Source of the DNA: an uncultured Clostridia bacterium
GTDB lineage: Bacteria > Bacillota > Clostridia > Peptostreptococcales > Anaerovoracaceae
Assembly: GCA_937900415.1 (NCBI GenBank)
Contig: CALCEY010000015.1
Coordinates: 1 to 64,000, forward strand
DNA length: 64,000 nt
Reading direction: 5' to 3'
Within the stretch, counting starts at the first letter, position 1, and each line of letters starts with the position of its first letter. The position numbers and the translations under genes are program-made. Below, in pieces: positions 49,182 through 57,000 of this stretch. The notes under the pieces are model-generated. The model made no database searches and had not been told where the DNA came from. It saw only the letters and a program-made list of their open reading frames with translations.

Positions 49182-51866
49182 ATGGAAAATACGTCGTTAA
49201 ATAAAAAAAGCAATCGCATCTGCGTAGGTCTGCTGGCCCATGTTGACGCCGGCAAAACGACTCTTTCGGAGGGAATTCTCTATACTGCGGGGGTTATCAG
49301 AAAGCTCGGAAGAGTAGACCATAAAACGGCCTTTTTTGACAGTAACGTCATTGAGAAAAATCGTGGGATTACGGTCTTTTCCAAGGAGGCCGGCTTTGAT
49401 TACGGCGATAAGCGTTTTACGCTTCTTGATACGCCGGGACATGTGGATTTCAGTGCGGAAACCGAGAGGACGCTGGCCGTTTTAGATTACGCCGTTTTGA
49501 TTATAAGCGGGGCTGACGGAGTTCAGAGTCATACTGCGACATTGTGGAGGCTGCTGGAGGCCTACGGCGTCCCTGTTTTCGTTTTCGTAAATAAGATGGA
49601 TCAGCCGGGAACGGATAAGATGAAACTCATGGAAGAGTTGAAGCTCAGGCTTGGCGGCGGCTTCGCTGAATTTTGGAACGGCGAGGTAAGAGACTTGGAA
49701 GAAGCGGCAGTATGCGACGAGATTCTCATGGAGGAATTTCTGGAAAAAGAGGCTTTGTCCCGGGAATACGTTGCTTCTGCAATACTAAAGAGAAAGCTGT
49801 TTCCCGTATGCTTCGGTTCCGCCCTTAAGGTTGAGGGAGTTGAAGAATTTTTGCGCACGTTGGAAAAATTTTCCCTTTCACAGGATTATCCTGAAGAATT
49901 CGGGGCGAGAGTATATAAGATAAGCAGGGATTCCAAGGGGACAAGACAGACTCATATGAAAGTTACCGGAGGAAAAATATACAGCCGCATGTCTGTTTAC
50001 ACAGGAAACAGAGAGGAAAAAATCGACATGATACGCCTTTATTCGGGAAGAAGCTTTGAGCCGGCGGCAGAGGCTGAGGCAGGAAGCATATGTGTAGTCA
50101 CCGGGCTTTCCGAAACATACGCAGGACAGGGACTGGGCGCTGAGAACAATTTTTCCCGCAGGAAAGCGCAGCTTGAACCGGCGCTTACTTACAGAGTGAT
50201 TCTTCCCGCAGGCATGGACGCAGGCTCGGCGCTTCAAAAATTCCGCAGAATAGAAGAAGAGGAGCCTACTCTTCAAATTATCTGGAAAGAAGCTTTGCAA
50301 GAGATTCATATAAAAGTAATGGGAAGGCTGGAGCTTGACATTCTCAGACATATCGCCAAAGAACGATTTGACATGGATATAGATTTTGACGAGGGAGGAA
50401 TCGTCTATAAAGAAACGATAGCCGGGCCTGTCATCGGCATCGGTCATTTTGAACCTCTCCGCCATTATGCGGAGGTACAGGTCTTGATGGAACCGCTGGA
50501 GCGCGGTTCGGGCCTTGTATTTGAAACTGCGTTAAGCGAGGATAAACTGGACAGGAACTGGCAGCGGCTTATCCTGACAAATTTGCAGGAAAAGGAACAT
50601 CTTGGCGTTTTGACAGGTTCGCCTATTACCGATATGCGAATAACGCTGGTGGGTGGCAGAGCCCATTTGAAACACACAGAAGGGGGAGATTTCCGTCAGG
50701 CAGCATACAGAGCCGTGCGCCAGGGATTATGCAAGGCGGAAAGCGTTCTGCTTGAACCGGTTTGCAGTTTCAGGGCGGAGGTTCCGACTGCAAACGTCGG
50801 AAGAGTCCTTTCCGACATGCAGAGGATAGGAGCTTGCTGTAATGCTCCTGAATCGTTAAAAGACGATTTATCTGTCGTAACGGGAAAAGGCCCTGTGAAA
50901 TACATAAAGGATTATCAGCAGGAGGTTTTTGCATACACGAGAGGCGTCGGAACCTTTACATTTTCCCCTTGCGGATACGGAGAGTGCGGAGAAAGCCGGG
51001 AGGTAATAGAAGAAAAGGGCTACGATTTTGAAAGCGATATTGAAAACCCTGCGTATTCTGTTTTTTGCAGCGGGGGGAGCTCAATTATCGTAAGCTGGGA
51101 TAAAGTCGATGAAATGGCGCATGTGGGCAGCGAATACGAGGCGGGGGCGGACGGCGCTGAGGCAGCCCGCAATAAGGCGGCTGTTTCGGCGGGGGAAGCT
51201 CAGACCGGAATGACGGAGGTTTCTCAAAAAGAGCTGGATGAGATTTTTCTTAAGACCTATGGCAAAAGCAAGCGGGATGAGGATCTTAGACGCAGACGTA
51301 TTTCCGTAGGGAAAGAAAAGCCCGCAAAACCGGAAACGATGAGCGGAATATTTCCACAGCTCAAAGACGGCGGCAATACCTCGGAGGCATATTTTGTGGT
51401 GGACGGATACAACGTGATATTTGCATGGGAGGAGCTTTCGGCCTTGGCTTCGGAAAATATAGATTCGGCAAGAGAAGCTCTTATAGAAATTCTTGAAAAT
51501 TACAGGGCTTATAAAAAAATAGGCATGACAGTTGTCTTTGACGGATATAAGGTGAAAGGCAGCAAAGGCAGTTTGCAGGAATACGGAGAGCTTAAAGTCA
51601 TATATACAAAGGAAGCTCAGACAGCCGACCGTTTCATAGAGGAAACCGTATACAGGATGGCAAAGAGCTTTAACGTGACCGTGGTGACTTCGGATATGCC
51701 CGTACAGATGGCGGCTCTGGGCGACGGAGCTGCGAGGATGTCTTCGAGAGAATTTTACCGGGAAGTGACAGCGGCCTCCGAAGAAATACGCAGGATTTTG
51801 AGAAACCGCAGAAAATTTTCCAACAAGCCGTTGGCAGGTAAATTGCCTTCGGAGATACAGCCATGA
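49182..51866 (+). CDS. Ribosomal-protection-type GTPase fused to a Rae1/YacP-like NYN domain
   Basis: This 894-residue two-part protein starts with an EF-G/Tet(M)-like GTPase: P loop AHVDAGKTT (19-27), switch I RGITVF (61-66), DTPGH (83-87, catalytic His intact) and NKMD (137-140). The domain III-V region is complete to about residue 640, with GSPITDMRITLVGGRAH and AEVPTANVGRVLSDMQ stretches as in tetracycline ribosomal protection proteins. A charged linker (640-732) leads to a C-terminal NYN/PIN domain (736-880). This resembles B. subtilis Rae1 (YacP), a ribosome-dependent mRNA endonuclease: VVDGYN (Asp741), VVFDGYKVKG (Asp787), KEAQTADRFIEE (Asp816) and TSD (Asp838). The acidic residues of the active site appear kept. 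The start at 49182 was preferred to an upstream ATG for RBS AAAGGGG. Single gene, then repeats and a terminator. Confidence 0.88.
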   Translation: MENTSLNKKSNRICVGLLAHVDAGKTTLSEGILYTAGVIRKLGRVDHKTAFFDSNVIEKNRGITVFSKEAGFDYGDKRFTLLDTPGHVDFSAETERTLAVLDYAVLIISGADGVQSHTATLWRLLEAYGVPVFVFVNKMDQPGTDKMKLMEELKLRLGGGFAEFWNGEVRDLEEAAVCDEILMEEFLEKEALSREYVASAILKRKLFPVCFGSALKVEGVEEFLRTLEKFSLSQDYPEEFGARVYKISRDSKGTRQTHMKVTGGKIYSRMSVYTGNREEKIDMIRLYSGRSFEPAAEAEAGSICVVTGLSETYAGQGLGAENNFSRRKAQLEPALTYRVILPAGMDAGSALQKFRRIEEEEPTLQIIWKEALQEIHIKVMGRLELDILRHIAKERFDMDIDFDEGGIVYKETIAGPVIGIGHFEPLRHYAEVQVLMEPLERGSGLVFETALSEDKLDRNWQRLILTNLQEKEHLGVLTGSPITDMRITLVGGRAHLKHTEGGDFRQAAYRAVRQGLCKAESVLLEPVCSFRAEVPTANVGRVLSDMQRIGACCNAPESLKDDLSVVTGKGPVKYIKDYQQEVFAYTRGVGTFTFSPCGYGECGESREVIEEKGYDFESDIENPAYSVFCSGGSSIIVSWDKVDEMAHVGSEYEAGADGAEAARNKAAVSAGEAQTGMTEVSQKELDEIFLKTYGKSKRDEDLRRRRISVGKEKPAKPETMSGIFPQLKDGGNTSEAYFVVDGYNVIFAWEELSALASENIDSAREALIEILENYRAYKKIGMTVVFDGYKVKGSKGSLQEYGELKVIYTKEAQTADRFIEETVYRMAKSFNVTVVTSDMPVQMAALGDGAARMSSREFYREVTAASEEIRRILRNRRKFSNKPLAGKLPSEIQP

Positions 51867-51884
51867 GGGTGAAGTAAACTGTAG

Positions 51885-51972
51885 ACGTTTCTGAATGGGA
51901 TTTCCAAGCTTGCCAACGTTTCTGAATGAGATTTCAGACAAAAGTCCCGTGCAAACGTTTCGGATAAAACTC
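51885..51972. repeat. Three short direct repeats after the GTPase-NYN gene
   Basis: ACGTTTCTGAATGGGATTTC (51885-51904) recurs with one change at 51916-51935, and a more diverged copy beginning ACGTTTCGGATAAAACTC starts at 51955. Spacings are 31 and 39 bp. They lie directly after the stop codon and before a terminator. Confidence 0.6.
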
Positions 51973-52011
51973 AGAGGCGCTTTAAAAGAAATTTATAAAC
52001 ATAAGAATATC

Positions 52012-52058
52012 GGCGTATCTGCTTTCGTTAAAAGGAAAGCAGGTACGCCTTTTGTATT
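52012..52058 (+). terminator. Strong terminator before the pst operon
   Basis: GGCGTATCTGCTTTC (52012-52026) pairs, with two G-U or mismatched positions, with GAAAGCAGGTACGCC (52035-52049), followed by TTTTG and TTTTT. Confidence 0.8.
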
Positions 52059-52155
52059 TTTGACTATGGGACAGCCGTAAAATCCATATGATTAGAATAT
52101 GCCCAAGCACAGCGGACGTATAATTAAAAAAGACCGATATGTTTTGCCGGGAATC

Positions 52156-52210
52156 TTTAACCCATATTTAACATAAATGAGATTTCACTCTTAACATTGA
52201 CTTAGTATAC
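52156..52210 (+). promoter_or_regulatory. pst promoter with PhoP-box-like repeats
   Basis: TTTAACC (52156-52162) and TTTAACA (52167-52173) are 11 bp apart, and another CTTAACA ends at 52196. Eleven-bp spaced TTAACA-like repeats are the Firmicutes PhoP box. TTTCAC (52183-52188) and TATACT (52206-52211) are 17 bp apart and serve as -35 and -10. The gene cluster downstream encodes PhoP- and PhoR-like proteins. Confidence 0.6.
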
Positions 52211-52266
52211 TACGAGATGTAAACAAGGAAAAAATAAATTAAGATATTTTCTAGGAGGAAAATGAA

Positions 52267-53127
52267 ATGAAAAAGGCAATTGGTTTAATTTTAGCATTTG
52301 TAATGGCCTTCACCGGGCTCGTAGGCTGCGGCGGCGATAAAGGAGAGAGCGGCGGCGACGCAAAAGGCGCAGAGATAACCGTTATCTCAAGAGAAGAGGG
52401 CTCCGGAACAAGAGACGGATTCACGGAACTCATGGGAATCAAGGCAGACGATAAAGACAATACTACCGCCAACGCAGAGATTTCTTCTTCAACTTCCGTG
52501 GTTATAAGCACGGTGGCAGGCAATGTAAACGCTATCGGATACATATCATTAGGTTCCCTCAATGATACGGTAAAGGCAATCAAGGTAGACGGAGTTGAAG
52601 CTTCTGTGGAAAACATCAAAGCGGGAAAATACCCGGTAGTAAGATCCTTCAATCTTGTTACCGGCTCAGAACTCAGCGATCTGGCAAAGGATTTCATAAC
52701 CTTCATAATGAGTAAGGAAGGACAGGAAATCGTAGGCGGCGAGGGATATATCTCAAACATTGAAAATCCTGCGGAATACGTTAAGCAGAACGGACTTACA
52801 GGAAGAATCGTACTTGCAGGTTCGACGTCTGTAGCCCCTGTTATGGAAGTACTGGCCGACGCTTATAAAGAAATGTACAGCGGAGTTGAAATAGAGATTC
52901 AGCAGACAGGTTCGGGAGCAGGAATCACTTCAACTATCGAAGGCGCCTGCGATATAGGAATGGCCTCAAGAGACTTAAAGGATGAAGAAATTGCAAAAGG
53001 CGTAGAGCAGACTCAGATGGCTCTTGACGGAATCGCAGTAATCGTAAACACCGAAAACAGCGTAGAAGATTTGAGCACAGAACAGATTCGCAGCATCTTC
53101 ACCGGTGAAACCACAACCTGGGAGTAG
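52267..53127 (+). CDS. pstS: Phosphate-binding lipoprotein PstS with swapped (permuted) halves
   Basis: This 286-residue ABC phosphate-binding protein is secreted and lipid-anchored (lipobox LVGC, Cys21). In ordinary PstS the chain begins with the GSTSV segment and later reaches the SREEGSGTR segment. Here the order is reversed: VISREEGSGTRDGF is at residues 39-52, followed by the usual C-terminal half (NAIGYISLGSLNDTVKAIKVDG region, ending GGEGYIS at 157-163). Then the usual N-terminal half appears: AGSTSVAPVMEVLADAYKEM (184-203), IQQTGSGAGI, DIGMASRDLKDEE, ending FTGETTTWE. Both phosphate-contact segments are present, so it should still bind phosphate. The permutation is seen directly. It is first in the pst operon. 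Confidence 0.88.
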   Translation: MKKAIGLILAFVMAFTGLVGCGGDKGESGGDAKGAEITVISREEGSGTRDGFTELMGIKADDKDNTTANAEISSSTSVVISTVAGNVNAIGYISLGSLNDTVKAIKVDGVEASVENIKAGKYPVVRSFNLVTGSELSDLAKDFITFIMSKEGQEIVGGEGYISNIENPAEYVKQNGLTGRIVLAGSTSVAPVMEVLADAYKEMYSGVEIEIQQTGSGAGITSTIEGACDIGMASRDLKDEEIAKGVEQTQMALDGIAVIVNTENSVEDLSTEQIRSIFTGETTTWE

Positions 53128-53175
53128 GCAGACTCCGTAGCTTTAAAAAAGCAGTAACAAAAGGTAGGCAAGAAA

Positions 53176-54027
53176 ATGAAGAAATATTCTGAAACAGCCA
53201 TGAAATATGTTTTCATGGCTTCTGCCACGGTATCAATAATTGCCGTAATCGTGATATGTATCTTCCTTTTTTCAAAAGGGTTTCCCACTATAGCGGAGAT
53301 AGGCATATTTGATTTTCTGGGCGGTACTACGTGGAAGCCTCTTGAAGGAGAATTCGGAATTTTCCCGATGATTCTCGGAAGCATCTACGTGACGGCGGGA
53401 GCCATTATTCTCGGCGTTCCCATAGGCATATTATGCGCGATATTCATGGCGAAATTCTGTCCGAAAGGACTTTATAAGATACTAAAGCCGGCTGTAGATC
53501 TTTTGGCGGGAATCCCGTCCATAGTATACGGATTTTTCGGCCTGATGGTAATAGTTCCGGTTATGCAGGATCTCTTCGGAGGGAGCGGCAAGGGAATACT
53601 TACGGCGTCTGTATTGCTGGCCATAATGATATTGCCGACGATAATCGGCGTAGCGGAAAGCGCTTTGAGAGCGGTTCCTGAGAGTTACTATGAGGGTTCT
53701 CTCGCACTTGGAGCAACTCATGAACGCAGCGTGTTTTTTACCATGCTTCCGGCTGCAAAGTCCGGTATACTGGCCGGTGTGATTTTAGGCATAGGAAGAG
53801 CGATAGGAGAGACTATGGCGGTGGTTTACATTGCGGGAAATCAGGCGATAATACCTGATTCACTGTTTTCGGGAGTCAGAACCATGACTGCAAACATAGT
53901 TCTTGAAATGGGATACGCGTCCGACGGTATACACAGAAATGCGCTTATAGCAACTGCGGTTGTACTTTTCGTTTTCATTTTGATAATAAATCTTTCATTC
54001 TCTCTGCTTAAAAGGAGGGACAGCTGA
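53176..54027 (+). CDS. pstC: Phosphate ABC transporter permease PstC
   Basis: This 283-residue membrane subunit has six helices. The EAA-type loop, ALRAVPESYYEGSLALGATHERSV (about 162-185), and the PLATFORM-like [27 protein letters not shown] stretch (about 199-225) are those of PstC. It overlaps pstA by one base (TGATG), and its start follows pstS by 48 bp. Confidence 0.94.
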   Translation: MKKYSETAMKYVFMASATVSIIAVIVICIFLFSKGFPTIAEIGIFDFLGGTTWKPLEGEFGIFPMILGSIYVTAGAIILGVPIGILCAIFMAKFCPKGLYKILKPAVDLLAGIPSIVYGFFGLMVIVPVMQDLFGGSGKGILTASVLLAIMILPTIIGVAESALRAVPESYYEGSLALGATHERSVFFTMLPAAKSGILAGVILGIGRAIGETMAVVYIAGNQAIIPDSLFSGVRTMTANIVLEMGYASDGIHRNALIATAVVLFVFILIINLSFSLLKRRDS

Positions 54028-54890
54028 TGGGCGGCAGAAGTTTTTCACAGAAAATGAAGGAATACAAAAGAAGTCCGCTTTCGGGACTGCTGTTTTTGCT
54101 GGTATGCCTGAGCGCGCTGATAACAGTAACGGTTCTTGTATTCCTCATCATATATATACTTTATAACGGAATTCCGAATCTGACCATGCCGGGCTTGTTC
54201 GACTGGGAATATAACAGCCAGAATGTTTCCATGATGTCGGCTATAATCAATACCGTAATAATGACGGCTCTTTCGCTGCTGCTGGCGGTACCGCTGGGAG
54301 TTTTCTCGGCCATATATCTGGTCGAATATGCAAGGCGCGGCAATAAACTGGTGAAAGTGGTAAGGATAACCGCAGAAACATTGTCGGGAATTCCTTCGAT
54401 AGTTTACGGACTGTTCGGATATGTGCTGTTCGTACTTACGCTCGACTGGGGTTATACGCTTCTTTCCGGCGCTATAACTCTGGCTATAATGATACTGCCC
54501 CTTATAATGAGGACTACGGAGGAGGCTCTGATTTCCGTGCCCGATTCCTTCAGAGAGGGAAGTTTCGGCCTCGGTGCGGGAAGGCTCAGAACTGTATTTA
54601 AGATAGTGCTTCCGTCAGCGGTTCCCGGAATATTGGCAGGAGTGATACTGGCTATAGGAAGAATAGTGGGAGAGTCGGCTGCGCTGATATTTACTGCCGG
54701 AACTAATCCGGTGGTGCCGGACAGCCTGTTCGCATCTACCAGGACTCTATCTGTACACATGTACGCTCTCATGAACGAAGGACTTTACACAGATCAGGCG
54801 TATGCGACCGCCGTAGTGCTGCTGGCGGTGGTAATTCTGATAAACGCTCTTTCCGGGGTGGCGGCGAAGAAACTTGCAAGCAAGAGGTAA
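54027..54890 (+). CDS. pstA: Phosphate ABC transporter permease PstA
   Basis: This 287-residue partner permease shows six helices, the EAA loop [26 protein letters not shown] (about 170-195) and [27 protein letters not shown] (about 206-232). RBS AGGAGGG lies at the end of pstC. Together with PstC it forms the channel energised by PstB. Confidence 0.94.
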   Translation: MGGRSFSQKMKEYKRSPLSGLLFLLVCLSALITVTVLVFLIIYILYNGIPNLTMPGLFDWEYNSQNVSMMSAIINTVIMTALSLLLAVPLGVFSAIYLVEYARRGNKLVKVVRITAETLSGIPSIVYGLFGYVLFVLTLDWGYTLLSGAITLAIMILPLIMRTTEEALISVPDSFREGSFGLGAGRLRTVFKIVLPSAVPGILAGVILAIGRIVGESAALIFTAGTNPVVPDSLFASTRTLSVHMYALMNEGLYTDQAYATAVVLLAVVILINALSGVAAKKLASKR

Positions 54891-54895
54891 ATAAT

Positions 54896-55645
54896 ATGGA
54901 TAAATTAACAGTAAAAAATCTTGATTTATATTACGGTCAGTTTCAGGCGTTGAAAAATATAAATCTCGATATGAAAGAAAAGGAAATAACTGCGTTCATC
55001 GGCCCCTCCGGCTGCGGAAAATCCACTCTTTTAAAGACGCTCAACAGGATGAACGATCTTGTGGAGGGCTGTCGTATAGACGGAGAAGTAAAGCTTGACG
55101 GAGAAAATATATACAAGGATATGGATGTGAATCTTCTCAGAAAGAGAGTAGGAATGGTTTTCCAAAAACCCAATCCGTTTCCGATGAGCGTTTACGACAA
55201 TATAGCTTACGGCCCAAGAACTCACGGAATACATTCCAAAGTTGCCCTTGATGAGATAGTTGAAAAATCTCTTAGAGACGCTGCAATTTGGGATGAGGTA
55301 AAAGACAGGCTGAAAAAAAGCGCATTAGGTCTTTCCGGAGGACAGCAGCAGAGACTCTGCATAGCCAGAGCCCTTGCAGTAGAGCCGGAAGTTCTTCTTA
55401 TGGATGAACCGACGTCGGCTCTCGACCCTATTTCCACATCGAAAATAGAAGACCTTGCGGTAGAGCTGAAAGATAAGTATACTATAGTTATAGTAACTCA
55501 CAATATGCAGCAGGCAACCAGAATTTCCGACAGAACCGCCTTTTTCCTTCTGGGAGAAGTAGTGGAATATAACGATACCGAAAAGCTGTTCTCTGTTCCC
55601 GAGGATAAGAGAACGGAGGATTACATTACAGGAAGGTTTGGGTGA
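54896..55645 (+). CDS. pstB: Phosphate ABC transporter ATPase PstB
   Basis: This 249-residue ATPase has Walker [10 protein letters not shown] (36-44), the signature LSGGQQQR, Walker [13 protein letters not shown] and His in [22 protein letters not shown], the last stretch being characteristic of PstB. It starts 5 bp after pstA. Length and order are standard. Confidence 0.96.
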   Translation: MDKLTVKNLDLYYGQFQALKNINLDMKEKEITAFIGPSGCGKSTLLKTLNRMNDLVEGCRIDGEVKLDGENIYKDMDVNLLRKRVGMVFQKPNPFPMSVYDNIAYGPRTHGIHSKVALDEIVEKSLRDAAIWDEVKDRLKKSALGLSGGQQQRLCIARALAVEPEVLLMDEPTSALDPISTSKIEDLAVELKDKYTIVIVTHNMQQATRISDRTAFFLLGEVVEYNDTEKLFSVPEDKRTEDYITGRFG

Positions 55646-55649
55646 TTTT

Positions 55650-56303
55650 ATGAGAAACAGATTCGATCAGCAGCTTGAGATCCTCAATGCGGAATTGATT
55701 ACCATGGGAGCTCTGTGCGAGGAGGCTGTGACATATGCCATGAAAGCTCTTTTCAAAGGCGATACGGATATGAGAGAAAAAGCTTTTGAGGCTGAACGTC
55801 AGATTGACCAGAAAGAAAGAGATATAGAGAATCTTTGCATGAAACTTTTGCTGCAGCAGCAGCCTGTTGCGGGAGATTTGAGGGTTATTTCATCCGCTCT
55901 TAAGATGATAAGCGATATGGAAAGAATCGGCGATCATGCCGAGGATATAGCTGAAATAGCAGGCTATATAGAAGAGAACGAGGGCGTTCCTCAGGAGGAG
56001 AACCTTCAGATGATGGCGGAGGCGGCCTCTATGATGGTGACGAAAAGCGTAGATTCTTTTGTAAAGAAAGATTTGAAACTGGCTGAAAAGGTAATTGTCG
56101 ACGATAACATAGTGGACGGATATTTTGATAAGGTGAAAAGCGATTTGATCATTATGATTTCAAATGAGCCGGGGAAGGGACAGTTGTATTTGGATCTTTT
56201 GATGGTTGCCAAGTATCTTGAAAGAATAGCCGACCATACGACCAATATAGGAGAATGGGTAGCCTACAGCATTACCGGCAAGCATCCTGATGAAAAAAAC
56301 TGA
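55650..56303 (+). CDS. phoU: Phosphate transport regulator PhoU
   Basis: This 217-residue all-helical protein has two PhoU repeats. Each holds a metal-binding motif: ALKMISDMERIGDHAEDIAEI (about 86-106) and YLERIADHTTNIGEWVAY (about 190-207). PhoU couples the Pst transporter to the PhoR kinase and limits phosphate uptake. The ATG at 55650 was preferred to an upstream TTG. It sits 4 bp after pstB and overlaps no gene before the regulator. Confidence 0.95.
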   Translation: MRNRFDQQLEILNAELITMGALCEEAVTYAMKALFKGDTDMREKAFEAERQIDQKERDIENLCMKLLLQQQPVAGDLRVISSALKMISDMERIGDHAEDIAEIAGYIEENEGVPQEENLQMMAEAASMMVTKSVDSFVKKDLKLAEKVIVDDNIVDGYFDKVKSDLIIMISNEPGKGQLYLDLLMVAKYLERIADHTTNIGEWVAYSITGKHPDEKN

Positions 56304-56322
56304 TTCGGACGGAGGAATTCAG

Positions 56323-57000
56323 ATGATATATTTATTGGAGGACGACAATAACATAAGAAATTTTGTTATATATGCGCTTAACAATTCCGGACTTGAAGCC
56401 GAAGGATTTGAGAAGCCGAGCGAATTCTGGACAGCCATGGAGAAAGGAAAGCCTGCGATGGCGATACTCGATATCATGCTTCCGGAAGAGGACGGCCTTT
56501 CGGTTCTTTCAAAGCTCAGAGGAGCGGCGGAGACAAAAAACATGCCGATAATGATGCTTACAGCCAAAGGAACGGAGTATGATAAAGTCGTGGGTCTTGA
56601 CGGAGGGGCTGACGATTACGTCACCAAACCTTTCGGAACGATGGAACTCATAGCAAGAGTGAAAGCTCTCCTCAGAAGGACGGAGCCCGTAAACGACGAA
56701 AAAGAATATCAGATAGGAAACCTTTATCTCTGTCCTGCAAAACATATAATAAGAGCAGGCGAAGAGAACGTAACTCTTACTCTTAAAGAGTTTGAGCTTC
56801 TTTGCCTTCTGGTTCAAAACAGAGGGAAAGTTTTGACGAGGGACGCAATATTGCGCGATGTATGGGGATATGAGTTTGACGGAGAAAACAGGACGGTGGA
56901 CGTTCATATAAGAACATTAAGAGCAAAGCTCAAGGAGTGCGGCAGCCTTGTGGAAACAATAAGGGGAATAGGATACAGGATTGGAGGAACTGATATATGA
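56323..57000 (+). CDS. OmpR-family response regulator (PhoP-like)
   Basis: This 225-residue regulator has a receiver domain (1-118; acidic pair Glu-Asp-Asp at 6-8, phospho-acceptor Asp50 in AILDIMLPEEDG, Lys in YVTKPF) and an OmpR-type winged helix (130-222; LTLKEFELLCLLVQNRGKVL, then EFDGENRTVDVHIRTLRAKLKE). The start at 56323 follows CGGAGG; an upstream ATG inside phoU is less likely. It overlaps the kinase gene by 4 bp. It presumably binds the PhoP-box-like repeats before pstS. Confidence 0.93.
   Translation: MIYLLEDDNNIRNFVIYALNNSGLEAEGFEKPSEFWTAMEKGKPAMAILDIMLPEEDGLSVLSKLRGAAETKNMPIMMLTAKGTEYDKVVGLDGGADDYVTKPFGTMELIARVKALLRRTEPVNDEKEYQIGNLYLCPAKHIIRAGEENVTLTLKEFELLCLLVQNRGKVLTRDAILRDVWGYEFDGENRTVDVHIRTLRAKLKECGSLVETIRGIGYRIGGTDI

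Noticed and set aside
49182..51866. Calling the GTPase-NYN gene a tetracycline resistance determinant
   Set aside because: The GTPase part resembles ribosomal protection proteins, but resistance cannot be read from motifs and the fused NYN domain suggests another or additional role.
51895..52080. 61-codon open frame after the GTPase-NYN gene
   Set aside because: It spans the direct repeats and the strong terminator hairpin, lacks an RBS, and its apparent peptide is set by the repeats.
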